Source of the DNA: a virus
Length of the DNA stretch: 29,198 nucleotides
IMG/VR virus record: IMGVR_UViG_3300025009_000319
Span: 1-29,198 of that record
Reading direction: 5' to 3' (one strand)
Shown here in pieces: positions 7,513-16,452 of the stretch. A program made the position numbers and the translations under genes. Numbering within the stretch: the first letter of the stretch is position 1; each line of letters opens with the position of its first letter. The notes under the pieces are model-generated. The model searched no databases. It saw only the letters and a program-made list of their open reading frames with translations, and was not told where the DNA came from.

Positions 7513-8390
7513 ACGACTCACCCCCCTACGTCCCGGCCAACATCGAGGCATGCAGCGTCGACCCAGACGCAGAGGACTTCCGGCGCCTGGTCATCCAGCA
7601 CGGGACGCGGGTGTGGTGGGAGCAGTCGATGCCTTGCCCCTGTGGCGAGCGCTCGGTGTCCTTGGGGTCAGTGACCACGTCGCTGGACGTCCCCGACGGA
7701 AACTGCGCAGCTTGCCACGGCACGGGCATCCTTTATTTCGGGGGCCAGCAGATCCCGGCCATGGTGCTGCAGGCCAAGGACAAGCTCGAGTGGTACCAGC
7801 TCATGGGTGAGCTGGCCGCCGGGCACGCGATGTTCACGCTCCTGCCTGAGCACCTGCCCTCGTCCCGGGACCGCTACACCCTGATGGATGATGTGCTGGT
7901 CTACGTCGAGCGCAGGGTACGCAAGACCACCGTGGAGACCCCGCGCTACCCCATCATCCAGCACACCACCTCGGTGGGTACGGTAGGGTCCCTGGCCACC
8001 CCAGTCGACCTGACCCAGGGGGTCATCTACCTCCGGGGTGCCAACGCTGCTGGGGTCGTCCAGGCTGAGTTGCTGCCAGGGGTGGACTTCGACCTCGTGC
8101 CCCTCTCGGCCGATGGCCAGGGGTACGCCATCGACTGGACCAAGGGCGACGTGCTGGAGACCGCCCCCGCCGTGGGGTCCCGGTACTCCCTGCGCTACTA
8201 CGCCCGGCCGCGCTTCGTGGCCGTTGAGGACGTGTACGCCAAGCGGGCCTACTACATCTGGTCCCAGCTGGAGGCTGTCCGCACTGCCTTCCCGACGGCG
8301 GTCCTCGCCCGGCTCGAGCACGCTGGCTGGACGCACGGTGAGAAGAACCCTGACGAGGCTGCCTACGCAGGTTCTGTGGGGCTCGGATGA
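7509..8390 (+). CDS. Zinc-knuckle head-tail connector protein
   Basis: The 293-residue product has a clear four-cysteine knuckle: Cys43 and Cys45 in MPCPCGE, then Cys66 and Cys69 in NCAACHGTG. The CxC...CxxCxGxG form resembles a rubredoxin/DnaJ-like zinc loop. From memory, connector-region proteins of many myophages carry a similar CPC...CxxCHGTG element in the same genome place. The rest is beta-rich (YTLMDDVLVYVERRVRK, GVIYLRGAN) and ends in an Ala/Gly-rich tail. ATG 7509 overlaps the previous stop codon. The likely role is head completion or closure between portal and tail; the metal is inferred from the cysteines only. Confidence 0.55.
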   Translation: MNDSPPYVPANIEACSVDPDAEDFRRLVIQHGTRVWWEQSMPCPCGERSVSLGSVTTSLDVPDGNCAACHGTGILYFGGQQIPAMVLQAKDKLEWYQLMGELAAGHAMFTLLPEHLPSSRDRYTLMDDVLVYVERRVRKTTVETPRYPIIQHTTSVGTVGSLATPVDLTQGVIYLRGANAAGVVQAELLPGVDFDLVPLSADGQGYAIDWTKGDVLETAPAVGSRYSLRYYARPRFVAVEDVYAKRAYYIWSQLEAVRTAFPTAVLARLEHAGWTHGEKNPDEAAYAGSVGLG

Positions 8391-9571
8391 ACCCCATGAA
8401 CATCCATCTGGCGCAGCTCTCGGCAGACATCACCAAGAAGATCCCGGACCCCAAGACCTTCCAGAAGAAGGTCTCGAAGAAGGTGCTGACGGCCGTTCGG
8501 GACCAGCTACGTACCATCGCAGGGCCCACGTTGCGCGAGGCGGGGTACTCGGGGCTCAGCGTTGGCATGTACATCAGCGCGATGTACGTCAAGCTCAGCA
8601 GCTCCGGGGATGGCATCGAGGTAGGGCTAGCGGACAGCGCCCCGTCCTTCGTCAAGGCCATGGAGTTGGGGTGGAAGCCCCCTGGCTCGGGCAACTGGGC
8701 TGACGGGCTGGGGAAGTGGGATGGTGGCGAAGCGGACATGCGCCCGGTCCTGTTCTCCAAGAAGTACGCCGGGGCCGAGCGGCGCGCCGTGCGCATGCAG
8801 ACCTACGGGACCTTCACCACCATCGCTGCGAAGGTGGAGACCGTAGCCAACGCCACCCTGCGCATGCGTGAGCACTCAGACCGCATGTCGGTCTCCATCC
8901 CACAGGTGTTCAGCAAGGGATTCAGAGATGCTGGTGGTGACCACGCCCGGCGAAGGTTGATGAACTCGGCCGAGATGACCAACCAGGTAGCCCAGTCGAT
9001 GGGCCACCATGTAGCATCCCACCTGGGCAGGACCCATGCCGATGACAGGGGCGTGCTGTCCCAGACAGGGGACGCCACTGGGGTGGGCAAGTCCGCCTTG
9101 CTGACCGCCTGGCCAGCTAGCGTCCGTGAGGGGGCCAAGAAGCTACTGGATGCTGTGGAGGCTGACGGTGGTCAGGCTAGCGTGGCTCTGCCCCGGATGC
9201 CCACCAAGCCCATGCACAAGGAGTCCATCTTCACCCGCATGTCGATGGAGCGGCTGACCCCTGGGAAGGCTGGAGAGTCCCGGCGAAACGCATTTGTCGA
9301 CTACCAGCCGTTCATGCGCAACCCAGCTCAGGCCCCGTCAGCCTGGAAGCCAAACAAGTCCACCCACAACAGCACCCAGGCCATCCCCGCGGCTGCCATG
9401 GGGGGCAAGAAGTACAACGTGTACTCGGTGTTCCGCATGGTGGACCGCCAGGATGACGGCGTGACCTGGCACAGCGCCGGGTTCAAGCCCGTCAACATGC
9501 TGCAGAGCCCCGAGTTCGTGGACCTCTTTGCCCTGCACGCCAACCTCATCCTCAAGGAGATGCTGGCATGA
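8387..9571 (+). CDS. Tail completion or neck protein
   Basis: The 394-residue protein has a late motif, TWHSAGFKPVNML (from Thr360), of the W-x-(H/P)-x-G-x-x-x-x-N/R type found near the end of gp10-like and virion-morphogenesis tail completion proteins. The N-terminal 100 residues are also like those proteins: a basic helical start, then IEVGLADSAPSFVKAMELGW. The middle, about residues 130-340, is long, basic and probably loosely folded. The gene overlaps the preceding stop by ATGA, and a second ATG lies at 8396. Role inferred: joining the finished tail to the head or ending tail-tube growth. Confidence 0.5.
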   Translation: MNPMNIHLAQLSADITKKIPDPKTFQKKVSKKVLTAVRDQLRTIAGPTLREAGYSGLSVGMYISAMYVKLSSSGDGIEVGLADSAPSFVKAMELGWKPPGSGNWADGLGKWDGGEADMRPVLFSKKYAGAERRAVRMQTYGTFTTIAAKVETVANATLRMREHSDRMSVSIPQVFSKGFRDAGGDHARRRLMNSAEMTNQVAQSMGHHVASHLGRTHADDRGVLSQTGDATGVGKSALLTAWPASVREGAKKLLDAVEADGGQASVALPRMPTKPMHKESIFTRMSMERLTPGKAGESRRNAFVDYQPFMRNPAQAPSAWKPNKSTHNSTQAIPAAAMGGKKYNVYSVFRMVDRQDDGVTWHSAGFKPVNMLQSPEFVDLFALHANLILKEMLA

Positions 9572-10284
9572 TCGGCTATGGCGACAGGCTGGTGGAGGCT
9601 GCCCTCAACAAGGGGTTCGAGCTGATCCTAGCAGACCCAGATCCTGTAGGGGCTCTGGCTCGGCTAGCCCCCTCCCCCCTGGGGGACCTCCGGCGGAAGT
9701 GGGCTGCACGGCTGATCTCCCAGACGGTACGGGTCAAGTCTGGCTTCATCACGGGGCTGGATGCACCCCTAGCCCCTACGATGTCCGTGGTGATGGAGGC
9801 ACACCAGCAGACGGCTGACCTGCTCAGCCAGGGGGAGCGCTTCGATCCCGTGACCAAGGAGACCATTGGCTGGGACCCTAGCGTGGCCTCCGTCCGCATC
9901 TTCATCTACGGCCAGCACGTCGAGGACATCCGGCTGCTGACGTACTTTGCCCGGTCGGCGGTCCGTACCCTAGCCAAGTGGTGGGCTCGGACCGTAGGGG
10001 TAGGGGGCTCGATCGACACCTTCAAGTGGGTGAAGACCGAAGACCTCGTCCCCGACAAGGCTATCATCCCCGACGGGGTAACGGTCTACGCTACGGCGAT
10101 GACCTTCCACCTGTCGTCCGTTGAGCCCGTCAAGCACATAGGGGTGTACGACGGGACCCTAGTAGAGTTCCTTTCCGTTGCGGAACAGGGCGTTTCAGTA
10201 GATGCTGAGCCGAACCCGGAGACCAGGGCCTTCGTGCCCTACGGCAGCACGGTGGTCGGCGGAATCACCCCAGAGGAGGCATAG
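9568..10284 (+). CDS. Hypothetical neck protein, tail-terminator candidate
   Basis: I do not recognise this 238-residue protein. It has a helical N-terminus (YGDRLVEAALNKGFELILAD), then beta/alpha sequence with SVRIFIYGQHVEDIRLLTYFARSAVRTLAKWW, and ends in acidic and Gly-rich sequence. It starts at an ATGA overlap with the preceding gene. Lying between the tail completion gene and the sheath, it occupies the slot of a tail terminator. Its codons include many CTA, GTA and TAG-containing pairs that are nearly absent from the sheath gene just after it. Confidence 0.45.
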   Translation: MIGYGDRLVEAALNKGFELILADPDPVGALARLAPSPLGDLRRKWAARLISQTVRVKSGFITGLDAPLAPTMSVVMEAHQQTADLLSQGERFDPVTKETIGWDPSVASVRIFIYGQHVEDIRLLTYFARSAVRTLAKWWARTVGVGGSIDTFKWVKTEDLVPDKAIIPDGVTVYATAMTFHLSSVEPVKHIGVYDGTLVEFLSVAEQGVSVDAEPNPETRAFVPYGSTVVGGITPEEA

Positions 10285-10286
10285 AG

Positions 10287-12425
10287 ATGGCTGGTGGACT
10301 GAGCTACGGCAAGATTGACACCGCGCTGCCGGGTGTCTTCGTGGTGGAAAAGATTGCAGACCTTGCGGCTGCTACCCCCTCGAAGGGCGTCCTCACGCTG
10401 GTGGGGATGTTCCCCAGCCTCAAGCAGGGGGTCGTGTACGGCGTCTCGACGGACGCTGCGATGCGCTCGCTGGCCCCGGGCGACGAGACCCTGGACGTCC
10501 TGAGCGACGTGGTCTTCAACCCGAGCCCCGACAGCGACGTGAAGGGCCCCTCGGAGGTGCGCCTCATCTCGCCCGTCGAGACCTCGCAGGCGCTGGGCCT
10601 CATCCCGGTCACCCCTGGCGTGGGGTCGGCCATCGCGCTCAAGGCGAACATCTGGGGTCTCCGTGGCAACTCGACCCGGCTGTCCGTCACCCCCAACGCC
10701 ACGGTCGGCGGCTTCGACCTCGTCGCCAGCAACGGGGGCCTCACCGAGCGCTTCCGGGCGGAGGACTGCTCGGACATCTTCTCGGTGGCCTACCTCTACA
10801 CCGGGGCTGCTGGCACCGCGACGGCCACGACCAGCTTCGACACCACGGGGGCTGGTACGGGTACGGGTACCCTGACCCTCGAGGTTGGGGACCCCCCGAC
10901 GGGCTACGGTACGGACCAGGGCATCACCCTGCGCTTCGTGCGCACGGTCCCCCCGACCGCCGTGGCCCTGCTCACCGCTGGGGCTACCCTGTCCTGGTCC
11001 CCCAACGGCCCGGTCTTCGGCCCGCTGTCCATCGACTGCACGGGGGGTACGCTCGGCACGGGTGCTACCTCGCTCAAGGCCATCATCACCGGGGTGGACT
11101 CGGCGACGGGGATGGCGACGACCGAGGAGCTGATCCTCATCGACACCGAGGTCCCCGTGGTGACCCCTGGCGTCGTGGTGTCCCCCACCATCTGGGCCTC
11201 GGTCACGTCGGTGTCCATCTTCCAGAACACGGCCACGACGGCGTTCACCACCTCGGGTGCCCTGACCATCTCGGGCATGATCCTCCCGCCGTACACCACG
11301 GCGCGGGGCTTCACCAACGTGGCGGACGTCATCTCGGACATCGTCACCCGCAGCGGGAGCTACGGGTTCACGACGACCACGGCGTCGGCGCGCACCTACG
11401 ACCTGGCCATCGAAGACCTCGACGTCATGGCCGAGGAGGCCCTGGCGACGGCGGTCGTGAGCGCCACGCTCTGGTCGCTGGTCACGGCCATCAACGGCAA
11501 CTCGGCCCTCGTCTCGGCGACCGGGGTGGCGACGCCTACCATCGCGGCAGCGGCCTCCTACAGCTTCTCGGGCGGCGGCGTCACGGGTACCCCGTCGACC
11601 CAGGACTGGGCCGACGTCCTGGCCGAGCTGGCCTGGTACAACACCAACGTCATCGCGCTCCTCTCCACGAGCGCCACGCTGCACGCCCAGCTCGACACCC
11701 ACCTCACCTTCATGCGGGGGAACGGGGCGAACGAGCGCCAGGGCTGGGTCCCGTCAGCGGACCTCGACACCTTCGTGCTGCTCCGCACCCGGGGCATCAA
11801 CCTCAACAGCTCCGAGCTGAGCATCATGTCCAACGGGGGCTACATCAAGAGCCGCCTGGGGACCACCAAGGCCATCACGACCATCACGGCCTGCGCCAAC
11901 ATGGCAGCCTTGCAGTGCGGCGTCCCGGCGGCCCGGCCCATCAACGGCCACCGCACCCGGCTGACGTCCACCACCCAGGGCTGGACCCTCGGGCAGCTGG
12001 ACGACATCACCCGCGCGGGTGTCACGGGCGTCATCGCCACCCCCGGTGACGTCCCCCGCGTCGTGCGCCACGTCACCACCCACGTCGCGACCGAGAACCT
12101 CTGCCTCACCGAGGGCAGCGCCCGCGAGTCGAGCTTCCTCTGCTACCGGGGCGTGCGCGCCACGGTCAAGGCGTGGCAGCGGGCCAACGGGTCCATCACC
12201 CAGGAGGCCGTGAAGACCCTGGCTCCGATGGTCGAGGCCACCCTGGACTCCCAGGCCCTCGGCGACCGCGCCATCATCTTCTCCTACACGGCGGACAGCG
12301 TGGTGGTCCGTCCGTCGGGAGCGGTCACGCTCATCGACTTCAAGTACCGCCCGGTGCTCCCCAACCTCTGGGCCATCATCCGGCCCACGATGGCCCCGGA
12401 GACCGCGACCATCACCATCGCGTAG
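10287..12425 (+). CDS. Tail sheath protein
   Basis: The 712-residue product is the probable contractile sheath subunit, which shortens to drive the tube into the cell. The N-terminus (LPGVFVVEKI) is like the sheath start that carries the linking strand. The C-terminal third is most typical: GYIKSRLGTTKAITTITACA, then a VRHVTTH motif at residues 593-599, and a final beta segment ending TMAPETATITIA. The part near residues 150-400 is Thr/Gly-rich and beta-rich, and looks like surface insertions; it makes the protein longer than minimal sheaths. GAGGAGG at 10273-10279 is seven bases before ATG 10287. Codons are highly optimised, as expected for a protein made in many copies. The tube gene follows, as usual. 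Confidence 0.85.
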   Translation: MAGGLSYGKIDTALPGVFVVEKIADLAAATPSKGVLTLVGMFPSLKQGVVYGVSTDAAMRSLAPGDETLDVLSDVVFNPSPDSDVKGPSEVRLISPVETSQALGLIPVTPGVGSAIALKANIWGLRGNSTRLSVTPNATVGGFDLVASNGGLTERFRAEDCSDIFSVAYLYTGAAGTATATTSFDTTGAGTGTGTLTLEVGDPPTGYGTDQGITLRFVRTVPPTAVALLTAGATLSWSPNGPVFGPLSIDCTGGTLGTGATSLKAIITGVDSATGMATTEELILIDTEVPVVTPGVVVSPTIWASVTSVSIFQNTATTAFTTSGALTISGMILPPYTTARGFTNVADVISDIVTRSGSYGFTTTTASARTYDLAIEDLDVMAEEALATAVVSATLWSLVTAINGNSALVSATGVATPTIAAAASYSFSGGGVTGTPSTQDWADVLAELAWYNTNVIALLSTSATLHAQLDTHLTFMRGNGANERQGWVPSADLDTFVLLRTRGINLNSSELSIMSNGGYIKSRLGTTKAITTITACANMAALQCGVPAARPINGHRTRLTSTTQGWTLGQLDDITRAGVTGVIATPGDVPRVVRHVTTHVATENLCLTEGSARESSFLCYRGVRATVKAWQRANGSITQEAVKTLAPMVEATLDSQALGDRAIIFSYTADSVVVRPSGAVTLIDFKYRPVLPNLWAIIRPTMAPETATITIA
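10854..10871 (+). repeat. Short hexanucleotide repeat in sheath gene
   Basis: Two copies of GGTACG followed by one GGTACC encode an alternating Gly-Thr run inside a variable loop region of the sheath. Such a run could change length by slippage in steps of two residues without breaking the frame. It is very short and may be chance. Confidence 0.35.
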
Positions 12426-12440
12426 CAGGAGCACACGTTC

Positions 12441-12959
12441 ATGGCACTCGAAGACCTCCGCGCACTGTCTGCGCCCAGCGCCCTCCTCTACGTCGCCGGT
12501 GTCCAGGTTGGCTGGGCCGGCGGCGTCGACATCACCGAGACCATCACGAAGGTCCCGATCATGAAGCTGGGTGACGTGCACGTCCAGAAATACGAGACCA
12601 CTGCGGTCTCGGTCTCTGGGACGTTCTCGTACATCCACATCATGCAGCTCCCGCTCTCGAGCCAGCTGGCGGCCATGGAGGGCATGTCCCCGGGCGAGCT
12701 GGTCAGCCTCTGGCCGAACCCCGGGAACGCGGCCCAGCAGACGTCGTCGCAGCGCTCGGACTACTATGTCAAGTTCCCCGAGCTGAACCTCGCGATGGTG
12801 GACAAGTTCAGCGGTCAGAAGATGATCCAGGTCTTCGGGCTGAACCCCCAGAGCCGCAGCTTCTCGCTGTCCAACGGCGGGCTCCTCGCGGTCAACGTCT
12901 CGTGGGTCGCCCGCGCCCTCGTGGAGCGCCCCATCCCCAACGCCGGCATATACAGCTAG
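12441..12959 (+). CDS. Tail tube protein
   Basis: The 172-residue protein directly after the sheath fits the inner tube subunit of contractile tails, whose rings form the DNA channel. It is beta-rich, with a strand-loop start (LLYVAGVQVGWAGGVDIT), a central KYETTAVSVSGTFSYIHIMQ stretch like the tube core, and a final SLSNGGLLAVNVSWVARAL strand pair. Size and position are right for XkdM-like or gp19-like tubes. AGGAG at 12427-12431 lies nine bases before ATG 12441. Codons are optimised like those of the sheath. A membrane or enzyme role is not suggested. Confidence 0.78.
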   Translation: MALEDLRALSAPSALLYVAGVQVGWAGGVDITETITKVPIMKLGDVHVQKYETTAVSVSGTFSYIHIMQLPLSSQLAAMEGMSPGELVSLWPNPGNAAQQTSSQRSDYYVKFPELNLAMVDKFSGQKMIQVFGLNPQSRSFSLSNGGLLAVNVSWVARALVERPIPNAGIYS

Positions 12960-12994
12960 GCGTCCCCCTTCCGTAGCGTCTCAGGAGCATCACC

Positions 12995-13516
12995 ATGACC
13001 AGCCCCTTCCCGAGCGACGCCGACCTGGCCGCCCAGCTTGCCGCTGGGCCGGCAGGCTTCGTGGCAGCTTCCAAGGGGGTGCCCCCGGGCGCCCCCAACC
13101 TCTCCACTGGCCTGTCCCCGGCGGGCACCGTACAGGTGGCCCAGGTCGCGGCGACCAAGCCCTTCACCTTCACAGTGGTGAAGCGGGACGGCCTCGAGGA
13201 GCACGTCACCCTCATCGGACGGCTGCTCACCTTCGCAGACCGGGCGGCCATCGGGGCCACGGTCTCCAGGGTCCTGGCCGGGGCCACCACCGAGGGCATG
13301 CCGGAGGACATCGTCGAGCACGTCCGCAACGTGGTGACGTGCGCCAGGGTCTGGCCCGACCTGGCCCCCTGGCTCTTCCAGATGCTGCACGACAACGACT
13401 ACCTGGCCGCTGGGTTGGCGGGGAGGCTCGAGTCGATGCGTGTCGACTACTTTCTCAGCGATGTTCCCCAGGGTAGCGGCGCTCCGAGCAAGCCCCGCGT
13501 GGTATTCCATTCGTAG
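12995..13516 (+). CDS. Tail assembly chaperone, short form
   Basis: This 173-residue protein lies between tube and tape measure genes, the position of lambda gpG-like chaperones that coat the tape measure during tail assembly. It has a Pro/Ala-rich start, a beta section (FTFTVVKRDGLEEHVTLIG), and helices with ADRAAIGATVSRVLAGA and WPDLAPWLFQMLHDNDY. AGGAG at 12983-12987 is seven bases before ATG 12995. The reading frame overlaps a downstream frame that has no good start of its own, which points to a longer frameshifted form, as in many phage tails. Confidence 0.7.
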   Translation: MTSPFPSDADLAAQLAAGPAGFVAASKGVPPGAPNLSTGLSPAGTVQVAQVAATKPFTFTVVKRDGLEEHVTLIGRLLTFADRAAIGATVSRVLAGATTEGMPEDIVEHVRNVVTCARVWPDLAPWLFQMLHDNDYLAAGLAGRLESMRVDYFLSDVPQGSGAPSKPRVVFHS

Positions 13517-13745
13517 CAACCTGCCCCCTCTGGGGGCAGACCCGCACCGGCCCTGGTGGCCTGCTCAGCTCGGGGAGGAGGAGTGGTTGGAACGCTACCT
13601 GCTCGAGCTGAGCGACAAGGGCTGGGCGCAAGTCTACGGGGACTACCGCCTGGGCCAAGCTGCGTCTGATGGCTTCATCTCCACGGGGGATGCCAAGACG
13701 GACGCCATGCTGAAGCAGCTACTTCAGGGGGCTAGTCATGGCTGA
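13440..13745 (+). CDS. Frameshift extension of the tail assembly chaperone
   Basis: This frame codes for a coherent sequence after about 13470, with RPWWPAQLGEEEWLERYLLEL and helices to the stop at 13743-13745. The listed start is a GTG without a ribosome site; ATG 13461 also lacks one. The frame is open only from 13338 and the short form ends at 13516, so a shift must fall in that span. Relative to the short form the change is +1 (or -2). If it occurs at CCC-C 13466-13469, the long product is 158 plus 91 residues. Independent translation is possible but less likely. The tape measure start overlaps its end by eight bases. Confidence 0.65.
   Translation: MSTTFSAMFPRVAALRASPAWYSIRSNLPPLGADPHRPWWPAQLGEEEWLERYLLELSDKGWAQVYGDYRLGQAASDGFISTGDAKTDAMLKQLLQGASHG
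13463..13472 (+). other. Candidate +1 frameshift site (GTT CCC CAG G)
   Basis: In the short-form frame the codons are GTT CCC CAG. A proline tRNA on CCC could move forward one base onto the next CCC and continue with AGG GTA GCG, entering the extension frame. It is the only clean run of four identical bases with codons matching before and after a +1 step that I found near the overlap. The site is a prediction. Confidence 0.45.
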
Positions 13746-16452
13746 CAAGAAGGTGGGCGTCGACTACGACCTCAACGTCCGCGTTGAGGGTGGTCAGGTC
13801 AAGAGCCTGAAGACCGACGTCCAGGATCTCAACCGTAGCCTCGACGAGACCAAGGCGCTCCTGAAGAGCATCCGAGAGGCCAACCCCACGTACCCTGGGC
13901 GTCTCTCGGCCGGTGGCTCCGTGCAGGCCCAGGGGTCGAAGGCACCCTGGGCCTACTACTCGGCGGGCGAGTCCTCGGCTGATGTCAAACGGTTCAGGGC
14001 TGCCTGGGCAGCCTCTGAGCCAGTGGATGCTGCCAGGGCTGCTGCGGACGTAGCCAGGCTTGATGTCGCCCACCGACGAGCCTCGCGCCCGATGTACGGG
14101 ACCGAGCTGCCTGGGATGCTGGCTGCTGGGTCGCTGCGCAACCACCAGGGCCGCCTGGACATGCTGGCCAACAACCCGGATGCTACCCAGGGCGCCTGGG
14201 ATGTGGCCAACGCAGCTGCACAGGCTGCAGTCAAGGGGGGCATCCTCAATGTCGGTGACGCTCGTGCACAGGACGTCTATGCAGCTGCCAAGGTCCGGTC
14301 GGCAGCTAGGGTAGACGTCGCGGCTGAGCTGGCCAACAGCATGCGTGCGGCTGGGCTGGACCCTGCCGGCCTCGATACCATGTCAGGTGGAAGTCGAGAG
14401 GCTGATGCCAAGCTGAGCCGGACCATGGCCTCCGGCCGTCGGCAGCTCAAGGCATCCACAGCCCGTACTCGGGCTCAAGCCAAGGCTCAGAGAGAGCTTG
14501 ATTCTAGTTGGGCTCAAGCATCCAGCCGTCGGGGGCGCTCTGAAGACCTCGACCTGGACATTGAACGCGTGGCAGCCGAGATGGCTGACGCGGGCATCGA
14601 GGGACCTCTCAGGGCCTTCGGGGATGAGGACACTGCTGAGGGTGTGCAGTCCCGGCAGAAGTACCTCAAGCAGTCCCGGAACAAGTTGGGCATCGCAGGC
14701 TACAAGTACCGCACGGGCAAGGCCCTCATCGAAGGGCATCAGGGCCTGCAGAAGCTGGTCACAGACTACACAGCCCTGGGGGAGAAGGGCAAGAAGTGGG
14801 GCGTCCCGGACGTGGTCGACGCAGGTGTCCTTGCCAGAGCCAGCTCCCTGCTTGCCCAAGGCACGACGTCTGACACCCCCACGGCGCTGGTCCGTGAGCA
14901 GACCCTGATGACCCAGGAGCTGCGGGGGTACGTGCGGACTGCGCACAGCAACATCAAGGCCAACGGCACCAAGCCCCCAGACGACGGGGCTGAGGACCGT
15001 AGCGTCAAGGCGTTCGCCCGGTACTCCCTGCGGGGCCTGTCCCGGGTAGCCGGCTCACTGAGCGAGGGCTACATCTCCGGGGGCATAGAGGGCCTGAACC
15101 AGGGGCTCCTCGGCGGGGCCCAGCAGGGCTCCAACGCGATGATGTCCTACGGGCTCGTCAAGGGCAACATCCCCCTGGCCATCGCGGGTGCAGTGGGGGA
15201 CATGCTCTTCGGGTCCTTGGGAGCGCTGTACCAGCGCGGCACCCAGGTCCGGCAGCGGGGCAATGAAGCCATGGGCGGGCTGGAGAACGCCTCGGCCTTC
15301 GTGGCCGGGGGCTTCAGCCAGGCCGAGGCAACCACCAGCGGGCAGCAGTCGGGGGACTACCGAGCGGCTGCCAGGGAGCTTCGGGAGGCCGGGATCATGG
15401 GCCCCAGTCTGATCGACATGGGGTACTCCACCCCTGCCATGCGGCAAGCGGCCGAGGCTGCCAAGCGCAGCGGGGGCTCGGAGGCTGCCCGGCGCCGTGA
15501 AGCTGTGGCCCAGGATGCCCAGGACATCGGAGGCATCTACGGGTACAGCGACTCGGCTGTCATCCAGGCTGTGGGGGCCTACACCCAGGCCCCCCGGTTC
15601 AACATGCTGACCAAGCGCCGGAACGGGGACCGCCCGAACCCGTTCGGGTCCGCGGCCTACAACATGCGGGCGCTGTTCGGCGAGACCAAGCTGTTCTCGG
15701 ATGTCTCCATGGGCATGGGGACGGGACTCGAGCTTGGCACCGTAGCATCGCTCAGCTACCAGGAATCCATGGGGGTCCTATCTGGGGGCGCAGGGGCCGT
15801 GGCGGGCGTAGCCAACGCTGCAGGTTGGTACGGTGGGGCCGCCCAGGACTACGCATCCTCGGTGCTGGGCATGGGCGAGCGTAGCATCGCGTCCCTCGGT
15901 GGGCGCTTCGATGTGGGCTCCATGCTGCGGACCAACCAGGGGCTGGTGAACCAGGGTCAGAGCCTCGGCGCCATCCAGGCCATGAACCAACGCCAGCTTG
16001 GGGAAGCCGAGAGCGCCAAGGACTTCTTCCTCGCCCCCTACAAGGAGCTGGGCAAGATCGCGCGCATGGCCATGGCAGCGGAGGAGTTCGGGGACGACCC
16101 CGTCAAGATGGCCATGGCGGCTGGGGGCTACGCCCCGGCCAAGACCGCGGCCTGGATGAGTGCGACCGACCAGCGTGCGGCTGAAGGCTACTGGGCCTCG
16201 CAGGGCATGGACCCGGCGAAGGGCATGAACATGGCCGAGGTGGACATCGCAGCCCCGACCCCCAAGAAGATCGACCCGTTCGGCTACGCGATCGGGCTGG
16301 CCAACTCCACCCGGGCCATCGCCTACGCCAGCAACCCTGAGGCGTACCAGCGGATGACCGCGGTGCTCGAGTCCATGAACGACCTGGCCTCGAGCTTCAA
16401 ATCCTTCATGGATGGCGCGGCCGGGGCTGGTGGGACTCGAGGGGGCGACTGA
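13738..16452 (+). CDS. Tape measure protein
   Basis: The 904-residue protein is the longest in the window and follows the chaperones, as tape measure proteins do. They set tail length and pass into or through the envelope at ejection. Residues 22-48 form a probable coiled coil (SLKTDVQDLNRSLDETKALL). Much of the sequence is Ala/Gly-rich helix. A hydrophobic segment at about 472-497 (GLVKGNIPLAIAGAVGDMLF) could cross a membrane. Gly/Ala/Ser-rich stretches follow, including SLSYQESMGVLSGGAGAVAG. I see no lytic transglycosylase or peptidase motif. AGGGGG at 13726-13731 precedes ATG 13738. Confidence 0.8.
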   Translation: MADKKVGVDYDLNVRVEGGQVKSLKTDVQDLNRSLDETKALLKSIREANPTYPGRLSAGGSVQAQGSKAPWAYYSAGESSADVKRFRAAWAASEPVDAARAAADVARLDVAHRRASRPMYGTELPGMLAAGSLRNHQGRLDMLANNPDATQGAWDVANAAAQAAVKGGILNVGDARAQDVYAAAKVRSAARVDVAAELANSMRAAGLDPAGLDTMSGGSREADAKLSRTMASGRRQLKASTARTRAQAKAQRELDSSWAQASSRRGRSEDLDLDIERVAAEMADAGIEGPLRAFGDEDTAEGVQSRQKYLKQSRNKLGIAGYKYRTGKALIEGHQGLQKLVTDYTALGEKGKKWGVPDVVDAGVLARASSLLAQGTTSDTPTALVREQTLMTQELRGYVRTAHSNIKANGTKPPDDGAEDRSVKAFARYSLRGLSRVAGSLSEGYISGGIEGLNQGLLGGAQQGSNAMMSYGLVKGNIPLAIAGAVGDMLFGSLGALYQRGTQVRQRGNEAMGGLENASAFVAGGFSQAEATTSGQQSGDYRAAARELREAGIMGPSLIDMGYSTPAMRQAAEAAKRSGGSEAARRREAVAQDAQDIGGIYGYSDSAVIQAVGAYTQAPRFNMLTKRRNGDRPNPFGSAAYNMRALFGETKLFSDVSMGMGTGLELGTVASLSYQESMGVLSGGAGAVAGVANAAGWYGGAAQDYASSVLGMGERSIASLGGRFDVGSMLRTNQGLVNQGQSLGAIQAMNQRQLGEAESAKDFFLAPYKELGKIARMAMAAEEFGDDPVKMAMAAGGYAPAKTAAWMSATDQRAAEGYWASQGMDPAKGMNMAEVDIAAPTPKKIDPFGYAIGLANSTRAIAYASNPEAYQRMTAVLESMNDLASSFKSFMDGAAGAGGTRGGD

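Noticed and set aside
13440-13745. The extension frame as a gene with its own start
   Set aside because: Neither GTG 13440 nor ATG 13461 has a ribosome site, and the position between tube and tape measure is the classic frameshift arrangement.
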